From assembly GCA_002317475.1 (NCBI GenBank), contig DCIS01000051.1:1-8706 (forward strand): a stretch of 8,706 bases of DNA. The letters are read 5' to 3'. The translations under genes and the position numbers were made by a program. The notes under the pieces are model-generated. The model worked only from the letters and a program-made list of their open reading frames with translations. It was not told the DNA's origin and ran no database searches. This document shows positions 1-4,373 of the stretch, one piece after another; the stretch's first letter is position 1; each line of letters begins with the position of its first letter. This DNA comes from Prevotellaceae bacterium UBA1720. GTDB lineage: Bacteria; Bacteroidota; Bacteroidia; Bacteroidales; Bacteroidaceae.

Positions 1-69
1 GGTTTCATCCGCAAGAGTCGCGTACATGCGGTATATAAGAAGATGATGTCCGACTTCTCGGACGATTAA
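1..69 (+). CDS. C-terminal end of a probable CLC chloride channel with CBS domain (partial)
   Basis: Frame 1 is open from the window edge to a TAA at 67-69 and encodes 22 residues beginning GFIRKSRVHAVYKKMM and ending in an acidic SDFSDD tail. The 'GFIRKSRV...YKKMM' pattern resembles the final beta strand and helix of the second CBS module at the C terminus of Bacteroidetes CLC-type chloride channels, where a 'G(F/Y)(V/I)(R/S)(K/R)SR(I/V)' motif is common. CLC proteins are polytopic membrane channels or H+/Cl- exchangers, and the CBS pair binds adenine nucleotides in the cytoplasm. A gene of this kind next to fmt fits the order I recall for Bacteroidales. Only the tail is visible, so another CBS-domain protein cannot be excluded. 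Confidence 0.55.
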   Translation, partial: GFIRKSRVHAVYKKMMSDFSDD

Positions 70-134
70 CCCCCGTCCACCTCTCTCTCTTGTGTGTCAC
101 CCATTTAACCCATTAACATCCCTTTTTTCTCCTT

Positions 135-1088
135 ATGAAGATAATATACATGGGCACCCCCGACTTTGCTGTCGAGCCCCTTCGCATACTTTTGGATAAC
201 GGATACAACGTAGTAGCCGTAGTGACCATGCCAGACAAGGCTATTGGCCGTCATCATGACGTGCTGCAGAGCAGTCCGGTGAAGAAATTTGCTGTTGAGC
301 GTGGCTTGCCCGTCCTGCAACCCGAGAAGCTGAAGGATCCTGCCTTCCTGGAGGAGTTGCGTGCTTTTGATGCCGATCTGCAGGTGGTGGTGGCCTTCCG
401 TATGTTGCCCGAGGTGGTATGGGGAATGCCCCGTCTGGGTACTTTCAATCTTCATGCTGCCCTCTTGCCCCAATATCGTGGTGCTGCCCCCCTGAACTGG
501 GCGGTTATCAATGGCGACAAGGAGACGGGTGTCACCACCTTCTTCCTGGATCATGATATTGACACGGGTCGTATCATCATGCAGGAGCGTTGCCCCATTC
601 ACGAGACGGATAATGTGGGTGATGTGCATGACCGCCTGATGGAGCTGGGTTCACAACTGGTGCTGAAGACCGTACGTGCCATCGAGGATGGTACGGCCAC
701 CTCGGTGCCTCAGGAGCAGTTCATGACAGACGAGCCCTTGCGCCATGCTCCCAAGATCTTCAAGGAGACCTGTCGCATCGACTGGAATGCAGGATTGAAG
801 CCTGTCTTCAACTTCGTGCGCGGTCTTTCTCCATATCCAGCAGCATGGACAACCTTGGTGGGCGAGGGCGGTAAGGCGCAGGACGTCAAGGTGTATGACA
901 CCCATTACCTGGAGGCTGATCACTCGGAGATTCCTGGTACCCTTCGTGTGGAGGGCAGCACCCTTCGTGTGGCCGTTCCCGGTGGTTGGCTTTACATCGA
1001 CTCCCTGCAGATTGCCGGCAAGAAACGCATGCAGGTGGCAGACTTCCTTCGTGGTGCGCGCATCACTCCCGACATGCATTATGAGTAA
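135..1088 (+). CDS. fmt: Methionyl-tRNA formyltransferase
   Basis: This cytoplasmic enzyme transfers a formyl group from 10-formyltetrahydrofolate to Met-tRNAfMet, making the initiator tRNA for translation. At 317 aa it has the normal family length. The N-terminal hydrolase domain opens with MKIIYMGTPDFAVEPL, the usual 'GTPxFA' start. The catalytic triad is visible as N105 and H107 (in FNLHAALLP) and D143 (in DIDTG). The folate/formyl loop is LLPQYRGAAPLNWA (residues 110-123). The C-terminal OB-fold domain follows 'GLSPYPAAWT' (230-239). The ATG at 135 places MKIIYMGTP exactly at the family N terminus. No purine-rich ribosome binding site precedes it; the upstream bases are pyrimidine-rich. 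I see no TAnnTTTG promoter in the 65-bp gap after the CLC-like gene, so the two are probably co-transcribed. A large hairpin follows the stop. Confidence 0.97.
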   Translation: MKIIYMGTPDFAVEPLRILLDNGYNVVAVVTMPDKAIGRHHDVLQSSPVKKFAVERGLPVLQPEKLKDPAFLEELRAFDADLQVVVAFRMLPEVVWGMPRLGTFNLHAALLPQYRGAAPLNWAVINGDKETGVTTFFLDHDIDTGRIIMQERCPIHETDNVGDVHDRLMELGSQLVLKTVRAIEDGTATSVPQEQFMTDEPLRHAPKIFKETCRIDWNAGLKPVFNFVRGLSPYPAAWTTLVGEGGKAQDVKVYDTHYLEADHSEIPGTLRVEGSTLRVAVPGGWLYIDSLQIAGKKRMQVADFLRGARITPDMHYE

Positions 1089-1107
1089 AGGTGAAATATC
1101 AGATGTC

Positions 1108-1196
1108 TAACATGAATGGCAACAATAGAAACAACATTTTCATCAAAGTGATGATTAAATAATATAGTGTTGTTTTCGTTGTTGCCATTCATGTTA
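1108..1196. repeat. Long imperfect inverted repeat (89 bp) downstream of fmt
   Basis: Bases 1108-1125 (TAACATGAATGGCAACAA) are the exact reverse complement of 1179-1196. After three mismatched pairs the symmetry resumes for 8 bp (1129-1136 against 1168-1175, AAACAACA). This gives a 29-position stem with 26 pairs and a 31-nt AT-rich loop. The loop holds a second small hairpin (TCATCA / AAG / TGATGA, 1140-1154). No T-tract follows either arm, so it is not a canonical intrinsic terminator, although it could still stop or stabilise the fmt transcript. It could also be a small non-autonomous repeat element; one copy in this window cannot decide. Confidence 0.8.
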
Positions 1197-1251
1197 AACT
1201 CTAAAAAGACCATACTCCTGAGTAATTTTTTGCATTTTTTTGCTTAAATAC

Positions 1252-1282
1252 TTGCATAATTCGGCAAAATACATTTCCTTTG
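1252..1282 (+). promoter_or_regulatory. Bacteroidetes-type promoter for the ECF sigma gene
   Basis: A -33 element TTG (1252-1254) is separated by exactly 20 bp from TTCCTTTG (1275-1282), one mismatch from the -7 consensus TAnnTTTG. Two A/T tracts ending in TTTTTTGC lie just upstream (1225-1243) and could act as an UP-like element. Transcription would begin near 1288, leaving a leader of about 75 nt before the ATG at 1366. The spacing matches the two perfect promoters elsewhere in this window. Confidence 0.6.
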
Positions 1283-1365
1283 CATCCAAATAACACATTA
1301 TAAACATCAAAAACCGACTTCGCCTATAGAGAAATCATTACTCCGAATCAATACATAAGACAGTA

Positions 1366-1974
1366 ATGAATACATGTAAATCGATGACTGACGATGAGTT
1401 GGTACGTCGTTACGAGCAAGGAGAAGACACTGCTTTTGATGTTCTCTTGGAACGTCATCAGGAGAAGTTATACAACTACATTTTCTTTTTGGTTCACGAC
1501 AGAGATACCGCAGACGATATCTTTCAGGAGACTTTCGTTCGTGCCATTACCTGCATTCGCACCGGTCGTTTCACCGGTACGGGCTATTTCTATGCGTGGC
1601 TGATCCGTATTGCTCACAATCTTATTCATGACACTTTCCGTCAGAAGGACCTCATGCCCACCGTGAGCCATGAGTTTTTCAATGAGCAGGGAGATGTGGC
1701 AGTCGACCTTTTCAATAACGCACAGATGAGCGAGCCCAATGTGGAGGCACTCATGCTTCAGCAGCAGTCGTTCGAGGACGTGCATGCCATGATAGCCCTG
1801 TTGCCCCTCAATCAGCAGCAGATCATCTACATGCGCTTCTTCCAGGGCTTGTCCTTCAAGGAGATTGCCGACCAGCTGGGTGTCAGCATCAACACAGCAC
1901 TGGGTCGTGTACGCTACGCCATCATCAACCTCCGCAAGATGGCCTATCGCAAGGACTTCTATGTGGCCGTATAA
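1366..1974 (+). CDS. ECF-type RNA polymerase sigma factor (sigma-70 family), orphan
   Basis: This 202-aa protein has the two-domain ECF layout. Region 2 spans about residues 22-94, with the core-binding segment DDIFQETFVRA (50-60) and the promoter-melting part WLIRIAHNLIHDTFRQK (78-94). A linker of about 45 residues follows. Region 4 spans about 141-192, with the helix-turn-helix FKEIADQLGVSINTALGRVRYAI (164-186). It should direct RNA polymerase to a small alternative promoter set. ECF genes usually sit beside an anti-sigma gene, and in Bacteroidetes often beside SusC/D genes. Neither is present here: the next ORF is a 35-aa small one at 2124. The target genes and the inducing signal are therefore unknown. 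Met1 (1366) and Met7 (1384) are both plausible starts; I keep the longer one. Its own promoter lies at 1252-1282. Confidence 0.92.
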   Translation: MNTCKSMTDDELVRRYEQGEDTAFDVLLERHQEKLYNYIFFLVHDRDTADDIFQETFVRAITCIRTGRFTGTGYFYAWLIRIAHNLIHDTFRQKDLMPTVSHEFFNEQGDVAVDLFNNAQMSEPNVEALMLQQQSFEDVHAMIALLPLNQQQIIYMRFFQGLSFKEIADQLGVSINTALGRVRYAIINLRKMAYRKDFYVAV

Positions 1975-1986
1975 ATCCTGCCCTGG

Positions 1987-2026
1987 AATCCTTTCTCCTT
2001 ATATGACTTAAAATCCTTTCTCCTTA
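1987..2026 (+). repeat. 15-bp direct repeat with 25-bp period
   Basis: The 15-mer AATCCTTTCTCCTTA occurs at 1987-2001 and again at 2012-2026, just after the sigma gene stop. The core TTTCTCCTTA also ends at the fmt start codon (126-135). CTCCTT is the same sense as the anti-Shine-Dalgarno tail of 16S rRNA, so the complementary strand reads AAGGAG. Its role is unknown; it could be a duplicated regulator site or simply a slippage product. Confidence 0.5.
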
Positions 2027-2123
2027 AACGCCATAGATTTCTTTGAGAAAAAGTTTGGGTACGTACACAATAAAAAGCGTGATGTGCAGTTTATAGTAGT
2101 GTAAAACTTCTAATCCATACTGC

Positions 2124-2231
2124 ATGATTCAAACTTTACCCACTGACAAACCCTTACCCAGTCCCTCTGTATTAGAATTCCTTCGCCAGTTTGCACGCGA
2201 ATTCCGTCCTCGCAAGGTTGCAGAGGCTTAG
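2124..2231 (+). CDS. Small hypothetical protein (35 aa)
   Basis: ATG at 2124 to TAG at 2229-2231 encodes MIQTLPTDKPLPSPSVLEFL followed by RQFAREFRPRKVAEA. The peptide has a proline-rich N-terminal third, then a predicted amphipathic helix (VLEFLRQFAREF, residues 16-27) and a basic tail. Three things suggest it is real. The composition looks protein-like. The 'PS..VLxFLRQFAR.(F/Y)' pattern resembles small proteins I have seen annotated in Bacteroidales, though this is memory, not a search. An intrinsic terminator starts 23 bp after the stop. There is no Shine-Dalgarno site, as is usual here, and no clear promoter of its own, so it may be transcribed from the sigma gene 149 bp upstream. No function can be assigned; a small regulator of the neighbouring sigma factor is a guess only. 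Confidence 0.5.
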   Translation: MIQTLPTDKPLPSPSVLEFLRQFAREFRPRKVAEA

Positions 2232-2254
2232 TAATGCATGTTCCGCAAGTTATC

Positions 2255-2282
2255 CCCTGCTCACCTTCCGAGTAGGGTTTTT
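2255..2282 (+). terminator. Intrinsic terminator after the 35-aa ORF
   Basis: CCCTGCTC (2255-2262) pairs with GAGTAGGG (2270-2277) through 8 pairs including one G-U, closing a 7-nt loop. Five Ts follow directly (2278-2282). It would end transcripts running from the sigma gene and/or the small ORF. Confidence 0.7.
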
Positions 2283-2348
2283 GGGTCATTCTGAGAAGAA
2301 ATAAAATCAAGATAATAACCTACACTCTTGGAAATAATAAGGATTTTT

Positions 2349-2380
2349 TTTGGTATTTTCGCTAATACATGCCACTTTTG
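2349..2380 (+). promoter_or_regulatory. Candidate promoter with no downstream gene (possible ncRNA)
   Basis: TTTG (2349-2352), a 20-bp spacer and CACTTTTG (2373-2380) match the Bacteroidetes promoter layout with one mismatch in the -7 box. The -7 box overlaps a perfect 14-bp palindrome, ACTTTTGCAAAAGT (2374-2387), which could be an operator or coincidence. Nothing longer than about 20 codons opens on the plus strand before the next promoter at 2960, so any transcript would be non-coding or very small and would run into the inverted-repeat segment at 2418-2623. Confidence 0.35.
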
Positions 2381-2417
2381 CAAAAGTCACCAAAAATAAC
2401 CGGATTCACCAATATCT

Positions 2418-2623
2418 TCTATCTCAAATCTCAAATCTCAAATCGATTTTCTGTTGAAAAGGGATGATTTCGGCTATCTGGCGGCGATGGTGACATTATA
2501 GGATAAGAGAGTAGATTATAGTTTTAATAATATATTAATATATTATTAACCTTTAGATTCCATATACTATATTTTAATGTCTCTCAATAAAAAATCTAAT
2601 TGAGATTTGAGATTTGAGATAGA
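2418..2623. repeat. 206-bp AT-rich segment bounded by 24-bp perfect inverted repeats (MITE-like)
   Basis: Bases 2418-2441 and 2600-2623 are exact reverse complements over 24 bp. Each arm is built from three tandem copies of a heptamer: ATCTCAA on the left (2421-2441) and TTGAGAT on the right (2600-2620). The 158-bp interior is mostly AT-rich, has no ORF of useful length, and contains a 26-bp perfect palindrome. I see no target-site duplication at the edges. It could be a miniature mobile element or two inverted heptamer arrays. If transcribed, the arms could form a long stem. Confidence 0.6.
2524..2549. repeat. 26-bp perfect A/T-only palindrome
   Basis: The half-site TTAATAATATATT (2524-2536) is followed without spacer by its exact reverse complement (2537-2549). 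It contains only A and T, and the symmetry breaks at the next base on both sides. It lies near the middle of the 2418-2623 segment. It could be a cruciform or protein-binding site, or a chance product of AT-rich DNA. Confidence 0.7.
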
Positions 2624-2631
2624 CAGCTTGA

Positions 2632-2652
2632 GTTTCAGGTTTCACGTTTCAA
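2632..2652. repeat. Three tandem heptamers GTTTCA(G/C/A)
   Basis: GTTTCAG, GTTTCAC and GTTTCAA follow one another directly. Read on the minus strand the unit is nTGAAAC, close to the (C/T)AGAAAC units that flank the DUF4827-like gene. The array begins 9 bp after the right arm of the inverted-repeat segment. Confidence 0.6.
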
Positions 2653-2959
2653 ATGGTTCCTGAATATCGTTGAAGGACCCCATTGCGCTCGCTTAAACGA
2701 AAAGTTGCATCGTGATTCTGAGAGAGTTATAATTCTTTACAATCGGTCTTATCTCTGATAAGGAGACATTAAGGACTCATTGTGGAGGCATTGTAGACCC
2801 TCGACGAAGAAGAAAATTTACCATCTTAAATACCTGTTGGTGAAAACCTATGTCTTTCCACTAGCACCAGCAGTTGCCTCACATCTTGCATACGAGTAAG
2901 GCGAGGCCCTCTCTCTAGGGTAGGGTAAAATAAAATTGTAAAAAAAAACTCATAAAAAC
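2653..2959. other. Intergenic stretch without recognised gene
   Basis: I found no ORF above about 25 codons with coding character, no tRNA-like fold and no recognised RNA in this 307-bp stretch. Base composition is mixed, with a GC-richer patch around 2678-2695 and 2898-2925. A weak CCCT / CTCTCT / AGGG hairpin (2907-2920) is not followed by a T-tract. It may be decayed coding or element sequence, but nothing in it identifies a source. Confidence 0.5.
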
Positions 2960-2990
2960 TTGCAACAGTCAAAAAAAACGATTAACTTTG
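2960..2990 (+). promoter_or_regulatory. Bacteroidetes-type promoter for the 160-aa lipoprotein
   Basis: TTG (2960-2962), a 20-bp spacer and TAACTTTG (2983-2990) form a perfect -7 box (TAnnTTTG) with correct spacing. Transcription should start near 2996, giving a leader of about 37 nt before the ATG at 3033. Confidence 0.8.
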
Positions 2991-3032
2991 CAGAAGTTTA
3001 TTCATTAGTTTAACATTAAAGTTTATTTTACC

Positions 3033-3515
3033 ATGAAGAAATTTCTCATTTATTTTGCTATGATGGCTGTTGCTGCCGTAAATGGTTTTGTGTTGAGTTC
3101 GTGTGGCGACGACGATGCAATCGAGGAAGTACTAAATGACAAGTACAGGAAGGTTACTGTTGCTGAATTGGAATCTGTACCTTCGTATTATGTTTACACC
3201 GATCAAAATACAAAGTATTCTGTAATGTTTAGGGGAGGGAAAATGTACTATGAGCAAACAAATTACAAGAATAATACCTGGGTAAGTGATAGTGACTATA
3301 CTGTCTACAAATATACCCTCGATGGTGCGAAACTGACCCTGGTTCCTGAAGAGAATAGTGATGGCAAGACTAGCTATAAGGGTTATGTCGTCGTGATGAA
3401 AGACGATGAATCGCTGGTCATAGCCAAGGAACTTGATGGATTAAAGGAGTGGGGCTCATTCCCTACCAAACTGGGACATAGTTATAAAAAAGACAATGTG
3501 GAGATATACTATTAA
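3033..3515 (+). CDS. Putative surface lipoprotein of unknown family (160 aa)
   Basis: The N terminus is a lipoprotein signal peptide: a basic MKK start, a hydrophobic core to about residue 21, and the lipobox LSSC with the lipidated Cys at 24. The mature protein begins CGDDDAIEE. Such an acidic run directly after the cysteine resembles the Bacteroidetes lipoprotein export signal, so outer-membrane surface display is likely. The remaining 136 residues are polar and rich in Tyr, Lys and Asp, with alternating patterns suggesting beta strands (for example SYYVYT, KYSVMFRGGKMYYEQ, TVYKYTLDGAKLTLV). This is compatible with a small lipocalin-like or beta-sandwich fold, which I infer and do not recognise. 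It is a self-contained unit with its own promoter (2960-2990) and a strong terminator (3546-3578). Function unknown. Confidence 0.85.
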   Translation: MKKFLIYFAMMAVAAVNGFVLSSCGDDDAIEEVLNDKYRKVTVAELESVPSYYVYTDQNTKYSVMFRGGKMYYEQTNYKNNTWVSDSDYTVYKYTLDGAKLTLVPEENSDGKTSYKGYVVVMKDDESLVIAKELDGLKEWGSFPTKLGHSYKKDNVEIYY

Positions 3516-3545
3516 GAATTACCTGCACATCATAAGCGTACATGG

Positions 3546-3578
3546 GAAGCTGCGAGAAATCGCGGCTTCTTGTTTTTT
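3546..3578 (+). terminator. Strong intrinsic terminator after the lipoprotein gene
   Basis: GAAGCTGCGA (3546-3555) pairs with TCGCGGCTTC (3560-3569) over 10 pairs including one U-G, closing a GAAA loop. TTGTTTTTT (3570-3578) follows. It insulates the lipoprotein gene from rpe. Confidence 0.9.
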
Positions 3579-3640
3579 AGGTAGAACCTACCCCCTTGGT
3601 GACCTTTTATGTTTTTTTAATTCTTCTTTTTTCGTGCGCA

Positions 3641-3672
3641 TTTGTCTATGTCGTGAATTATGATTAACTTTG
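3641..3672 (+). promoter_or_regulatory. Bacteroidetes-type promoter for rpe and the DHH gene
   Basis: TTTG (3641-3644), a 20-bp spacer and TAACTTTG (3665-3672) match the consensus fully. Transcription should start near 3678. This excludes the in-frame TTG at 3670 as an rpe start, because that codon lies inside the -7 box. Confidence 0.85.
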
Positions 3673-3723
3673 TGGCAAATTATAAAGGTGGGTCTGAAAG
3701 ACCATGCCTGGAAACTACACAAT

Positions 3724-4371
3724 ATGGTACAGATTTCTCCCTCTCTGTTGAGCGCAAATTTTGCTGATCTAAGGTCTGACCTGGAATGGCTGAACCGTTC
3801 GGAATGCGACTATCTACACCTGGACATTATGGATGGCGTGTTCGTACCGAATATCAGTTTTGGTTTTCCCGTCCTGAAATATGTGGCGCAGATGGCTCAG
3901 AAGCCACTGGATGTGCACCTGATGATCGTGCAGCCCGAGAAGTTCATCAACGAGGTAATAGCCCTTGGCGCCTACTATATGAACGTTCACGTGGAGGCTT
4001 GCCCCCATCTGCATCGTGTCATTGGACAGATACGCGAGGCTGGGATGCATCCTGCCGTGACGCTCAACCCCGCTACGCCCATCAGTGTGCTGGAGGACAT
4101 CATCTGCGATGTGGACCTGGTGCTGCTGATGAGTGTGAACCCTGGTTTCGGCGGACAGAAATTCATAGAGCATACCTACGACAAGATACGTAATCTGAAG
4201 GCTATGATCGAGCGCTCGGGAAGCCATGCCCTGATAGAGGTGGATGGCGGTGTGTCGCTGAAGAATGCTGCTGCCCTTCGTGAGGCTGGTGTGGATGTGC
4301 TGGTGGCAGGAAGTGCCATCTTTGGTGCTGAGGACCCCGTGGAGACTATCCACCAGATGAAAAAATTGTAA
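3724..4371 (+). CDS. rpe: Ribulose-phosphate 3-epimerase
   Basis: This cytoplasmic enzyme interconverts D-ribulose 5-phosphate and D-xylulose 5-phosphate in the pentose phosphate pathway. It is a TIM barrel of 215 aa, the usual family length. It starts MVQISPSLLSANFADL, matching the family's 'I(A/S)PS(I/L)LSA(D/N)F'. The metal and catalytic residues are visible: H32 and D34 in LHLDIMDG, H65 in DVHLM, and D174 in IEVDGG. The phosphate-binding MSVNPGFGGQKF (136-147) and the AGSAIFG loop (195-201) are also present. I chose ATG 3724, not the upstream in-frame TTG at 3670, because the latter overlaps the promoter and adds 18 non-family residues. The leader contains a 5-bp hairpin (GGTCT/GAA/AGACC, 3691-3703). 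The stop lies 2 bp from the DHH gene start, so the two form an operon. Confidence 0.97.
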   Translation: MVQISPSLLSANFADLRSDLEWLNRSECDYLHLDIMDGVFVPNISFGFPVLKYVAQMAQKPLDVHLMIVQPEKFINEVIALGAYYMNVHVEACPHLHRVIGQIREAGMHPAVTLNPATPISVLEDIICDVDLVLLMSVNPGFGGQKFIEHTYDKIRNLKAMIERSGSHALIEVDGGVSLKNAAALREAGVDVLVAGSAIFGAEDPVETIHQMKKL

Positions 4372-4373
4372 GC

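Noticed and set aside
105..1079. Long open frames on the minus strand and other frames inside fmt
   Set aside because: fmt is certain from its catalytic motifs; the opposite-strand frames have low-complexity His/Gln-rich translations typical of shadow frames.
1079..1192. Short open frames in both directions over the fmt-downstream hairpin, both starting MNGNN
   Set aside because: The shared start is a direct consequence of the inverted repeat, and neither peptide has coding character beyond it.
2110..2310. 66-codon minus-strand frame over the small ORF and terminator
   Set aside because: It would run through the terminator hairpin and antisense to the better-supported 35-aa ORF; its translation shows no recognisable pattern.
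2391..2398. Minus-strand TATTTTTG box that fits TAnnTTTG
   Set aside because: No TTTG-like -33 element lies 19-21 bp away (the nearest is 26 bp) and there is no gene downstream on that strand.
2653..2959. tRNA, tmRNA, RNase P or SRP RNA in the gene-poor stretch
   Set aside because: None of the conserved core sequences or cloverleaf pairings could be found on either strand.
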